Below are positions 10,785-22,787 of a DNA stretch of 64,000 nt, piece after piece. The stretch is taken from NCBI RefSeq assembly GCF_009905375.1, contig NC_133647.1, positions 132,014,088 through 132,078,087 on the forward strand, read 5' to 3'. The DNA comes from Apium graveolens (taxonomy: Eukaryota; Streptophyta; Magnoliopsida; Apiales; Apiaceae). A program made the translations under genes and the position numbers. Within the stretch, counting starts at the first letter, position 1, and the number at the start of each line of letters is the position of its first letter. The notes under the pieces are model-generated. The model saw nothing but the letters and a program-made list of their open reading frames with translations. It was not told the DNA's origin and did not search any database.

Positions 10785-13540
10785 GGAGTTGGGTATGAGG
10801 AAACCCTAAAGACTCGTAGCAATAGAAATAGAAAAGTATGTAATCGTCAGGATGAGGGTGATTCACCATGAGTTAAAGTTGATGATTGAAGGAATAAGAG
10901 ATACATATATTTTATTCCCTGTAAGTTGGGAGGGTTCGAGGAAACCTTGAGATAGTTCGAAGGATAAATAATGAGACGCGGATAGACTGAGGAGACAAGG
11001 AAGTAAGAAATTAGGAAAATTAGATGAAGGAAGTGACCTTCAAGAATGTGAAGTGTAAGACCGGTGGCTTGATACCCAGAAAGGGAGACGCCAGGTATGA
11101 AAGATATCCCAACATTGAGATGACTGTTGAGATAAACAACAAAAGTTAATAAGGAATTATTAAGAAGAAGTTCACGTTGAACACGACCGATATCTTCTAG
11201 AACATCCCTGTTATCATTACTGAATCAGGAAAGAAAAGCGGATAACCGTTCTTATCTTTTGGAGGCCATATTAATTGACCTCATTTTGAATACAGATGTT
11301 ATTGTGAAATTAGGCATATACTATCGAGGTGGGAATGATTGAATAAGATACCCTTATCAGACATATATGACTTGATTTATCCATGGAAGGATGCATGTAC
11401 CTTTTTAAAGGTGGAATTAAGGATAGAACCTCGATAACTTGAGATGAATCCTAGGGGAATGCATAAAGGTTGGCATTTCGCCCTGAATAGGGACATCATG
11501 AGTTTTGGCAGTATAAATTAAAAAGGATTATGGTAACAACAACCTTTAAGAATCAGTGGAGAAATTTTTCAGAAGTATATAGACAATGATTCTGGTATTA
11601 ATAAATGGTATCTTGATATGCCTTGTATCTAGGGAATACAGGAGGAACGATTCAAGGATAACCTTAGAGGTTTTACAAGGAGAAAGGTAATATTCAAAAT
11701 TCTCAAAAAAAGAAATATTGATAAAGGAAATATGACGTAATTATAATGATGCCAAGTGGGGCACGTGTTAAACCACGAGAAAGTATGGATCGAATCAGTA
11801 AAGGTCGAAATTGTTCAGGGCAATTAGGACCTAAGATAAAAGATGTTCTAAGTATGATTGAGAGTCAGTCGTGACAGTGATTAACCTCTAAAGACTGAGG
11901 CAATAACTTATGGAAAAATGGTGATATTTTTTTTTACTCATCAGATTTTAAGGAAAACATCTTCACATAAGCAGTGATTGAAATGAGGTAGAAAATTTAT
12001 TTGGAGGTGGTTAAAATGACATTGACTGTAAGGAAATTTTACTATCAGGAAAGGCCAAAGAGGTGGTCGACACCTTAAAGGTAAGAGGATAATTATAGGC
12101 GCTTGTGCCAAAGGAATACAGTGATGATGGTTAAAGCTGTGAAGGTTGTATTATGGTTTAGAAGATTGACATTCCTTCTGATGACTGTGCAATACCCAAC
12201 CGTAATAGTAGTTGGTAAAGGTTTAATTCGTGTAATCGCCATGAGCGGGCTATCTATCTCAGAAGGTACTATCTTGAGATAAGCCAGGACCATGTTTCAA
12301 AAAGGACTAGACGAACCTTTGAGTTAAGTCTTCTATTTAAGGCATATGATTAAGAATGGTATTAACCTGCTATCGTTGCTTTGATTGAAACTCTTCTGCA
12401 ATTTTATCTGCTTCATGTCATGAATGTACGTCAGGATCAGGAGTGTTCTTCATGAATCATGAACGGTTATCATGTTACCTCCTTAGAAGAATTCGATACA
12501 ATATGTATGGACTCCGTATGGTTAGCTATTAAGACTTCATGGAAAGCGAATGACTACAGTAGGTCAGTGGTAGACCATAGTAATGCTCCAATGAGTCTAT
12601 GAATAATGAGACAATGACAACTGTGAGAGTTCTATTGTAATGAATGTTGAGATTGAGTACCACTAATCGGGTCGTGGTGATGTATAAGTTATCATTGAAT
12701 AGACTAATTAAGTAGATTATTTACCTATTGAATATTTATTCCTCCTTATCAATAGAGGGTCGTATGACTATACGAGGAAGGTTGCGATGCAAGCATAGAA
12801 TTCTAGTAACGATGATGTCTAGAATGAGATCCCAGATTCGATTTTCGATGTCGAGGGAGTTTCAAAGGTGATTGAGTATAAGCTCGAGGAAGAGCATGGG
12901 ACCATAGAACGATGGACAGAATAGTAGATATTCGGGAGCGTGAAATACGATGCTATAATACTTGATGTTGATATAAATACTTATATGTTTTGTTCTCCTA
13001 TGACAAACCTCTATAGTTCAGAGGTAGATTCCAAGCCAGATATTTTATGGCAATAATTTTTTTTACGTATATACAATTCTCTTCAATTCGTTCTTTTCTC
13101 TTCTTTTCATTTCATGTAAGCTGAGAAGAACAACCCTTCCAGAAGGGGAGGTATTGCCGAATGACTATCTATCTGTGTGATAGAAGCTTAGTAGGATACA
13201 ACATGTTGTTTAATTGCTTGTCAAGTACTAAAGGCTGGCCACCTTCTGTACTAACTATGCAATAGAACAAGTGTTCATGATCATAGTGATCTCTCAATAA
13301 ATCCTTTTACTTCTATACGAAGGACCAAGCTTTCGAAGATGGAGGCAGCTAGAGATGAAGTGGTACCAAGTAAGGTGGTATTTCGATTCTAACGCGTCCG
13401 TGATACTAAGGTTGACGCGATTATTAAGAGGTTATAAAACTCTAGCGAGTAAAGGTATATCTAGAATAGTATCCTGTACGGAAGATAGTAACGATTACGA
13501 ACTGGAAAAGAATGGGTATTGAGAAGCAAAAGCTATAGTG
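10785..13540 (+). pseudogene. GyA decayed gag C-terminus / protease / RT / RNase H region
   Basis: Continuation of the internal region after the solo LTR. It is dense with stops in all frames. I could place only weak landmarks, such as a stretch near 11760-11830 that resembles the RT GHVxNxEGI...DPxKxEAV segment. The same sequence appears inverted in GyB (62480-64000), which confirms that it belongs to the family. A minus-strand open frame at 12093-12293 is antisense to this region. Confidence 0.55.
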
Positions 13541-14292
13541 CTAGAAGCTTTGATGAAATTCTGTGCAATAGACTTGGAAGAATTTGGAATGATCACTTAA
13601 CGCGGATTGAGTTTTCTCACGATAATAAACCGTATGTCAGGTATCGAGATGTCGTCTTATGAGATTTTTGAGGGAAGACAATGTCGATCTCCCTTATGTT
13701 AGGATGAAGTTGTAGAGCGCAAGATGATCGGACACGTAGTAGTCCAAAGGACCAGGGATATAATAGATCTAATCAGAGGACGGCTGGTAGTAACCCAAGA
13801 TGGACATAAGAGGTATGCTGATTTGACTCGAAAGGACAAAGGGTATGAAATAGGGGACCTAGTAATGTTATAGGTATCCCTTGGAAAGGATTGATGAGGT
13901 TCGGAAAGAAAGGAAAGCTAAGTCCACAAATTATTGGACCCTTGGATATATTAAGACATATTGGGAAGTTAGCATATGAGCTAGCCCTACCCCCGAACAT
14001 GTAGCAAGTCATAACATGTTTCACGTATCAATGTTAAGAAAGTGTAATTCAGATGCCAGATAAATAGGGGCATATGAGCGCATAGACATGCAACTAGACG
14101 TAACCTATATGGAGCAACCAGGAAGGGTTTTAGATTGAAAAATGAACAAGTGCTTAGGAGAAGGGTTATCAAACTATTCAGAGTTTGATGGAAGAACCAT
14201 AATGTGGGAAAATTTACTTGAGAGTTAGAAAGTGCAATGCTAAGAAAGTATCCCTATTCATTTTCTATCTTATTCCGGGACGGAATCCTTTT
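13541..14292 (+). pseudogene. GyA integrase core end and C-terminal domain remnant
   Basis: In broken frames the translation shows CAIDLEEFG, then YEIFEGRQCRSPLC, the repeated IDLIRGRLVVTQDGHKRYAD, then EIGDLVML, RFGKKGKLSPQIIGPLDILR and GKLAYELALPPN. This is the order seen at the end of Tekay/Del integrases. Stops interrupt it in several places (for example after VML and after PPNM). No chromodomain is evident. It ends just before the purine tract that precedes LTR2. Confidence 0.8.
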
Positions 14293-14305
14293 AAGGAGGG
14301 GAGAC
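14293..14305 (+). other. GyA polypurine tract
   Basis: AAGGAGGGGAGAC directly before the LTR2 start TGTAATAACC at 14306; the primer for plus-strand synthesis. GyB has the same tract inverted at 61709-61721. Confidence 0.88.
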
Positions 14306-17300
14306 TGTAATAACCCCAATTTTTGGAATTTTTGAAACCCTTATGAATAGTGATTTTGCTGATTATGCTGAATAAGAAAACTTTTCATGCCACACTATGT
14401 AGGGGTTCTTTTATTGTTATCCTGAGATCTTATTAGTACTCTATATGATATATAAGTGTATGTAAAGATTGTCAGAATCCAAATTCGAACACTTTGATTT
14501 TTCCCGGAAATCTACCAGATACAGAAAGAATTGAGTATAAGGTAACCTGATAAAAAGGATTTAAATTCAAGAATTTTAAGAGAGGATCATAAATGGAATA
14601 TAAAATATTGAGAAAGGTTTAGGGGAAGCCCAAGTAATAAGATCCCGGATATGATCCCTCGAACGATAAACGCGAACGAAAGTTAAGCTAACCGTAAAAC
14701 AGATAAGTGACCATTAGCCAAGCAACTAAGCACTAATCAAGAGATTAGCACCTAGTAAGGTCATCAAACCACAAGGTGTGGACAAGTGGAAGCATTATGA
14801 CATGTGCAAGGTGACATAAGCATGATTTGGAAGATATTTCACAAAAAATGAATTGTGTCCATACATTTTAACTTTAGTTAAACCTTGGATAAGGTTGACC
14901 AAGACAACAAAACCACCACAAATTAATCAAAGTCAACAAAATAGCATTTTCACTCTTTATTTCTTCATGAAGCACTCGGCTTCTTCTTGAAAGCATAAGA
15001 AGAAAAGATCAAGTCCACGCTGCACTCCATAATAAATTCAAAGGTAATTATGCAAGCTTTCTTGTGATTAGATAAGCATATCCTAGGAGTTTAAGCTTCT
15101 AATTCTTTGTAAATCTCTTCCAATAAATCAAGGAAGAAGATGGTGAATAGTAACCTTCAAGAAATAACTTTAGTTTTCTTGATTTTTATGAAAGTTCAAG
15201 GTAGCTTAAGCATAGATCAAGGCTTCCATGGGCATTCCAAGGATCTTTCATTGATTAAAAGCTTCAAGAAAGATATAACCTTAAATTATCTTAGCATTAA
15301 GTTGTTTGGTATAAATGATTATGATGATGGAATGATAGATTAAGTGTAGTAGTTATTTTGTCATGTTGAGATCTTAGTTGTTAAGTGTTTTTGTTGATTT
15401 TGGGAGTTAAGAGTAGCACTAGTTGTTCTTGATGATTCATGGTATGATTTGGGCTTGGTTTAAATGGTTTAAAGTGGTTGATGAGTGATATTGTCATATG
15501 GTTGTATTGGGATTGATTGGTGATGGTTTGGTGTTGAATTGGTTTGGTAAAATTTTGGGAAATCGCGTAAACATAGCCGTCGTAATGTCCGAATTACTTT
15601 AGACTGTTTTGTTCTTAACATCAGGACCCGAGAACTCAATGTTAGGTTTTGACCACTGCCATGATTAGATATTTCATGTTACGAGCTTCGTTTTGATATG
15701 TGGTTCGTTTGAATCCGATGTACGGTTTAGGAGAAACGACCGTTTTAAGTAACAGCGTTTCGCGACCGAACCATTACCCCTCGCCTTACTTTGAAACCTT
15801 GGTTAAGGACTTTAAATGACTAATTGGGGTATGAAACAATTATGTTAAGTGGATTAGGCAGTTGGTAAGGTACTCGCAAAAGAATCGCTTTAAAATTCTT
15901 AATGGTTAATTTATAAAAAAATGGTGGAGCCGAGGGTACTCGAGCGACTTAAGTGAATCGTTAAGCGCAAAAGCGAGCGTTAGATTCTAGTTGGTTAAAG
16001 TATAGATTCTTAAGCGACTTTGGTTTAATTCCGGCTTATGTTGTTGTTCATAGGTTACCGGACCCACTCTAAGCTTAAGTCTACCCCAGAACACTCAGGC
16101 AAGTTTTCTACCCGTTATACTATTATTGTGATGTATACATATGTATATGCATTATCTTGTGATAGATGCATGATGGTTAATTAGCAAATCTTGCGATATA
16201 TTGGAGCATGTGATATGGTATATATGCATGTCTGTTTCGTAATCTTGATATATATTTGTTGATTCAATTGCTTATAAGTTGCATAATACCTATGCTAGAG
16301 ATAAGCAGTAGTTGCGTATGCCCTTAGTATAGGGGACCCAAAGGTGAACATTTTCTAAAATCGGGAGTCGATGTTCCCGAGTATAATATATATATATATA
16401 TATATATATATCTATATATATATATAGATATAGTTTTCAAAACTATTAATCGAATAAGGTTTATTCGATAACTTTATTTTAATTAATGAATATTAGTTTG
16501 AATATTCATTCGAGGACCTATGACTCCGTTTATTTTATTTAATGAATATTATTTTGAATATTCATTCGAGGACATATGACTCCGTTTATTTTATGTAATG
16601 AATATTATTTTGAATATTCATTCGAGGACTTATGACTCCGTTTATTTTATTTAATAAATATTATTTTGAATATTCATTCGAGGACTTATGACTCCGCTTA
16701 TTTATTAAATAATATTCTTTATTTTATTAAAGAATAATGTTTCGATAATCAAACTCATTTTCGATTATTCAAATAAAGATCATACTTTCGTATAAGTATA
16801 TCTTTGGTTATTTATTATTCATTTCAAGTATGAGTTTTAAAACTTTTACTTCAATTATTTTTATAAGGATTATCCATATGGGAATATTATTTAAATAATA
16901 ATATTCAGATATTTTCTAATATATTGGGACTGATTTATTTTATTAAATTAGCATTACTCCAAACATTCTTAAAAATATTTTTGAGTCTTCAAAATGATTT
17001 TTAAAAGTTAGAGCGGATCCCCAAAACTCATTTTTATATTTAAGATCTTCCTTTCAAGGGGATTTAAATACTCGCTCAAAACCTGAGGGATCCGGCTCTG
17101 TGGTTTATTTTATATTCACAACGTGGTTGCTGTTTTGAGACAACAATTTGATTACTTGCCCAATGTTCGGGAAGTAAGTCCATCTGATTGAGTCGACATA
17201 AGCGACAGGCCGGGGTACGGTCTATGAAGGTGTAAGAGGCTGGGTGACAGTCCATCCACGCGTGAGTGGCCGGGTAACGGTCTAGCGTGAGGTCCGAATG

Positions 17301-18462
17301 CGGCCAGGGTGATGACCGGCGAGGAATTCATCCATCTACAGTAGAAAAGGTTACTTATTGGTATCTTTGCCTGATCAGCAAGATATCGGGTTTATGCCAA
17401 AATTCTTTTACTTTCCAAAATTTATTGGATGTTACAAACTCTGTTCATACTTTACATGACAGAGGTTTTCAGGAAATGTATGAGAGATATATATGGATAT
17501 ATATATATCGTGACTTAATGAAGTATCTCGTAACTTCATTTCTTTTGAATGATATTATAAAGATTGAATCTATTCAAATCTTGTCTTGTAGTCTCATCTA
17601 TGTGATGAACTTTTGAAACTAATTATAACTTGAACGGTGGTAGTTCAAGTAGTATTCGAAAAAGATATAAGTATATTAGAGTATCTTTTAACTTCATCTT
17701 TTAAACTTATATCTAGTAAATGATTATCTTATGCATGTCAAAGATTTTTAGAAAAACGTTGAGACAAGGTTAGATATATGAGATCACCTTGCAACGATAT
17801 TTTTATACAGTAATAAACTGGAACTCTGTATTTATTATGCATGGAAGAGGACTTCCAAGATTTTGAAAAGTATATGTATATATATACTGAATATTTTGCG
17901 ACTTGGTCGCGTTAAGAGATCAAACTTGGTTCATTTCTTCTTGACCAAGACTTTCATGAGTACTATGAGAATGCTCATATATTGTTAATTATTATACATA
18001 TTATTTCGGTGGGCTTGTTGCTCACCCTTGCTTTCTTCTTTCATCACACAACAACAGATAGAAAGGATGAACAGGACCAAGCTCCCAATTCGCAAGCGGT
18101 TAGGAAACATTCCGCAGTTTCCTGTAGGCGTTGATGCCGTTGTAGCTGAGGTAAGAACTACCAATAGGCTAGGCTTTCAACTTTTGTTGTACCAGACTTA
18201 TGTATATTTATGAATTGTAATAATGGCAAAGAATATATAAATTTATTCAGAAACCCTTTTAAGGTGAAATGGTTTATAATTGTGGAATAAAATGACTTGT
18301 GTTATTTTTGGTATTCATCTCTGAGACTATAACTTGTGGTGTGTGTGTATATTGTGGGGTCACAGTACGCAGTAGTTGGTTGACTGTTAAGATTAAGTAT
18401 TGATAAGGGAAATGGAACTCGTGACAACCTGGATCCCCGACCCCGGATTTGGGGGTGTTACA
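14306..18462 (+). repeat. GyA 3' LTR (complete, 4157 bp)
   Basis: Starts TGTAATAACCCC after the purine tract and ends GGGGGTGTTACA. It retains the terminal segment of about 45 bp (18418-18462) that LTR1 lost, and has no insertion at 18198, so it preserves the empty site of S1. The AT tract is at about 16383-16435, subrepeats at about 16475-16710, and the GC-rich block at about 17192-17330. Open frames 15140-15343, 17287-17616 and 18028-18213 fall inside it without homology to known proteins. Confidence 0.93.
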
Positions 18463-21263
18463 TTCCATTTCCCTTAATAACACTTAATCTTAATAAACAA
18501 CTAACTACTGAGTACTGTGACCCCACAATATACACACCAAAAGTTATAGTCTCAGAGATGAATACCAAAAATAACACAAGTCATTTTATTCCACAATTAT
18601 AAGTCATTACACCTCAAAAGGGTTTCTGAATAAATTTATATATTCTTTGCCATTATTACAATTCATAAATATACATAAGTCTGGTACATCAACAGTTGAA
18701 ACCCTAGCCTATTGGTAGATCCTACCTCAGCTACAGGGGCATCAATGCCTACAGGAAACTGCAGAACATTTCCTATCCGCTTGCGAATTGGGAGCTTGGT
18801 CCTGTTCATCTTGTCTATCTGTTGTTGTGTGATGAAAGAAGAAAGCAAGGGTGAGCAACAAGCCCACCGAAATAATATGTATAATACTTTACAATATATG
18901 AGCATTCTTATAGTACTCATGAAAGTCTTGGTCAGGCAAAAATGAACCAAGTTTGATATCTTAACGCGACCAAGTCACAAAATAATCAGTATATATGTAT
19001 ATATACTTTTCAAAATCTTTGAAATCCTCTTCTATGCATAATATACACAGAGTTCCGCTCTATAACTGTATAAATATATCGTTGCAAGGTGATCTCATAT
19101 ATCTAACTTTGTCTCAACATTTTTCTGAAAATCTTTGTCATACATAAGATAATCATTTTATTAGATATAAGTTAAAAAGATGAAGTTACAAGATACTCCA
19201 ATATACTTATATCTTTTATGAATACTACTTGAACTACCACCGTTCAAGGTATAATCAGTTTCAAAAGTTCATCACATAGATAAGACTATGAGATAAGACT
19301 ACGAGATAAGACTTGAATAGATTCAATCTTTGAAATATCATTTAAAGAAATGAAGTTACTAGATACTTCATTAATTTCCGATATATATATACACCTATAT
19401 ATATATCTCATACATTTCTTGAAACCCTATGTTATGAAAAGTATAAACAAAGTTATAATACCCAATGAATTTGGAATGAAGAAAATTTTGGCATAAACCC
19501 GATATCTTGCTGATCATGCAAAGATACCAATAAGTAACCTTTTCTACTGTAGATGGATGAATTCCTCGCCGGTCATCACCCAGGCCGCATTAGGACATCG
19601 CGCTAGACCGTTACCCGGCCACTCACGCGTGGATGGACTGTCACCCAGCCTCTTACACCTTCATAGACCGTACCCCAGCCTGTCGCTTATGCTGACTCAA
19701 TTAGATGGACTTTCTTCCCGAACGTTGGGTAAGTAATCAAATTGTTTTCTCAAAATAGCAACCTCGTTGCGAATATAAAATACACCATAGAGCCGGATCC
19801 CTCAGATTTTTGAGCGAGTATTCAAGTCCCCTTCGAAAGGAAGATCTTAACTTTGAAAACGAGTTTTGGGATTCGCTCTAACTTTTAAAATCATTTTGAA
19901 GACTCGAAAACATTTTTAAGAATGTTTGGAGTAATGCTGATTTAATAAAGTAAATCAGTCCCAATATGTTGGAAAATATCTGAATATTATTATTTAAATA
20001 ATATTCCCATAAAGGATAATCTTTATAAAAATAAATGAAGTAGAAGTTTTAAAAACTCATACTTGAAACGAATAATAATAACAAAGATATACTTATACGA
20101 AAGTACGATCTTTATTTGAATAATCGAAAATAAGTTTGATTATTATTCAAAACTATCAAATATACCTTATTCTATTAATAGTTATAGAAAACTATATATA
20201 TATATATTATACTCGGGAACATCGACTCCCGATTTAGAAAAATGTTCACCTTTGGGTCCCCTATACTAAGGGTATACGCGACTTCTGATTATCTCTAGCA
20301 TAGGTATTATGCAGTTTATAAGCATTTGAATTGATAATAGAATATCAAGATTTCACAACATGCATATATATACCATATCAACATGCTCCAATATATCGCA
20401 AGATTTGCTAATAACAGTCATGCACTTATCTCAAGATAATGCATCGATATATTTACATCACAACAACAGTATAACGGGGTAGAAAACTTGCCTAAGCGTT
20501 CCAGGGTAGACTTAAGCTTAGAGTGGGTCCGGTAACCTATGAACAACAATATAAGTCGGAATTAGACCACGGTGGTTTAAGAAACTAGTCAACACTCACT
20601 CATACCCTAACGGTCGCTTATACGCTTAACAATTTGCGTTAATCGTTTGCGTAACCTCGACTCCACCAATTTTAATAAATTAACCGTTACGAATTTTAAG
20701 GCGAATCTTTCACGAGTACTTTACCAATTGTCTAGCTCACCTTACATACTTGTTTCGTAATCCAATTAGTCTTTTAAGGGCCTTAAACAAGGTTTCAAAT
20801 TTAAGCGAGGGGTAAGGGTTTGTTCGCGAAACACCGTAACTTAAAACGGTCATTTCTTCTAAACCGTACATCGGATCTAAGCGAGCCACATATCAAAATG
20901 AAGCTTGAATCATAAACTATCTAAGAATGATAATGGTTAGTTCATGGCAGTGAGTGTTCGGGTGCAAAAGTTATGCACAAAACAGTCTAAGGAAAATTGG
21001 GCATTACGACGACTATAACTTAGCGATTCCCAAATTTTATTATAAGACCACAACCATACCAAACGAACCCAAAAATCAACATACTACATTATAACATTCC
21101 AAACAGACCCTCAACTTCATCATACACCAAACCAAGTTCCTCAAAATCATCCATTTACATAATAACTCATAATTTTCATTTAAAGTTCATAACTACTCTA
21201 AAATCATACAAACATCCATGAACTCTTAAAGAAAAAGTTTAAAACTCATGGTATGGCTTAAAC
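15650..21263. repeat. Long inverted repeat: LTR2 against LTR3 with a 45-nt spacer
   Basis: LTR2 (plus) ends at 18462 and LTR3 (minus) begins there without its first 45 bases. The two LTR bodies face each other with arms of roughly 2.7-2.8 kb around the spacer 18418-18462. The innermost arm pair is AAGGGAAATGGAA (18405-18417) and TTCCATTTCCCTT (18463-18475). A transcript through the centre would fold into a long hairpin, a plausible siRNA source. Confidence 0.8.
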
Positions 21264-22258
21264 TGTTGGGTATAATTCTAACTACACAGCAACAATGGGC
21301 AGTTATATATATAATAACAAGAACATGACAAATAACCAACTAACGAAATAAAACACGAAGGCAATAACAAACTATAAAGACTGTAATTGATAAAGAAAGT
21401 AAAGAAAACTTATCTCTTATCGCTTTCCAAATTCTGATAAGAAGAAGAACACAACAGCTGAGTCGCCAAACCCTTCAAGAGGACTTGACTGTTCTGGAAG
21501 AGATTATTGCCCCCCACTTAAGCTGTGATGGAATGCAGCAATATCGCTTCCAGGATAAAACATCACAGATCAATCTGGCCACAGAACCAACAATGATCAA
21601 CGGCGACTCGCACCTCAGTTTGCCCAAAAAACCTATACAACTCATATATGTTTGCGAGATAGGCACCGAGACTTGTGTCCTTTTAATCTCAAGTATACCT
21701 CTCAATATATAGGCATCTCAAGTTGCTCTTCTTCTATTTTACTTGATGTGGTACACCAAGTAACAAAATAGGAAAAAGTAAACAAAATGGGTTTTCCTTA
21801 TTATTTATATTATATCCTGATTAATTAAAATTAATATTACAAAATATATTCAGAGTATGATTAAAATAATCCTTACTCAATATATTTTATATTAATAAAT
21901 AAATAATCAATATAAATAATTAAACTTGTAATAGAAAAGAAAAATATAAGAGTTCCCACTAGCACTAGGCCACACAAGCATTCCACTTATGCTAGTAGTT
22001 GTAAACAACGCTAACACAAGATGCTATATAAACTCAATATCTTTCTTTTACAATACCATTGTGGGACAAAATCCCCATAACCCATTTCAAACAAGCAACT
22101 TTGTCTCAATATATTCATGGATTCCACTAAGAAAATGTCTTAGATCCAAATATGAAAGTTTAAGTCCTCATGTCAAGGAACAACCTCCAAGTGTTAGTTT
22201 CCGGAAACCATATCAAGAACATATATAAAATATGCCTCAAACTTTCCATTTTCTAACA
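21264..22258 (-). repeat. Copia T 3' LTR
   Basis: On the plus strand it runs TGTTGGGTATAATTC...TTTTCTAACA. As the element lies on the minus strand, this is its 3' LTR; the purine tract sits just to its right. It matches 26950-27942 with few differences. The paired open frames 21485-21712 and 27171-27398 and their antisense partners lie inside the LTRs and are not genes. Confidence 0.95.
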
Positions 22259-22270
22259 ATCCCCCACAAA
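22259..22270 (-). other. Copia T polypurine tract
   Basis: Minus-strand TTTGTGGGGGAT immediately before the 3' LTR start TGTTAG, the usual copia plus-strand primer. Confidence 0.85.
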
Positions 22271-22787
22271 TCCATAATTAAATTGCATACCAGATTTTAT
22301 CATGACTTGCTTTTCAGAGTCGGTACCCTCCCGGGTTTGAACCCTCCTAAGTCCTCTACTTCGATGGCTACCGGATACAGATGGAATGTTTCACCTTGAA
22401 TCTTTATCCGTTGGGTGTAACCACACTCCATAGACGACGACAAGTCAAAGGCTATTGTGCCAATCTACGGCTTTGAGACATTAATGGTCATGTCTCGATC
22501 CTATTCATCGAATGTTTCGAGGAATAACACTTTCCTGTAATTGTGACCACACAATTATATTCGCTTAGCTGGGCATCTCCAGAGATGTACTGCTATCATC
22601 TCGTCAAACGACTTGACCCCATTCAGAGTTCAAATAACTCTTGCTAACTAGCAGTTCAAGTACCTCTTAAGGTTAATAGGGAATAGACTCAGATACATAA
22701 GTATCTAAATGTATATGGTAGAGGTACTACTAATTCATCCTTACAACTTGTTATTACCATATTGAATACACTTCGAGGGATCTCCTC
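22271..22787 (-). other. Copia T 3' untranslated region
   Basis: About 0.5 kb between the pol stop and the purine tract. It has no open frame of note and no recognisable domain. Slightly richer in G+C than the LTR. Confidence 0.6.

Larger units (their letters stand above)
1..18462 (+). mobile_element. GyA: Ty3/gypsy LTR retrotransposon, Tekay-like chromovirus family (5' end outside window)
   Basis: The element is bounded by two direct LTRs. Base 1 aligns with base 15394, so LTR1 should begin about 1.09 kb upstream of the window. Order: LTR1 (1-4350, interrupted by a solo LTR), primer site 4355-4366, decayed internal region 4351-14305 (interrupted by an inverted solo LTR), purine tract, LTR2 14306-18462. 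The family call rests on gypsy gag and RT/RNase H remnants and an integrase tail with EIGDLVML and RFGKKGKLSPQIIGP, typical of Tekay/Del chromoviruses. A chromodomain was not seen. Coding remains are full of stops, so the element is non-autonomous. LTR3 follows LTR2 directly in the opposite orientation, which suggests GyA inserted into LTR3. The 5-bp duplication would then be TTCCA (18463-18467), but its left copy lies outside the window. Confidence 0.88.

Noticed and set aside
15140..15343. 67-codon frame that could be a small host gene
   Set aside because: It lies wholly inside LTR2 and has no recognised similarity.
21475..21712. Pair of overlapping frames on both strands, repeated at 27161-27398
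   Set aside because: They lie in the two LTRs of copia T and have no domain; the repetition is that of the LTRs.
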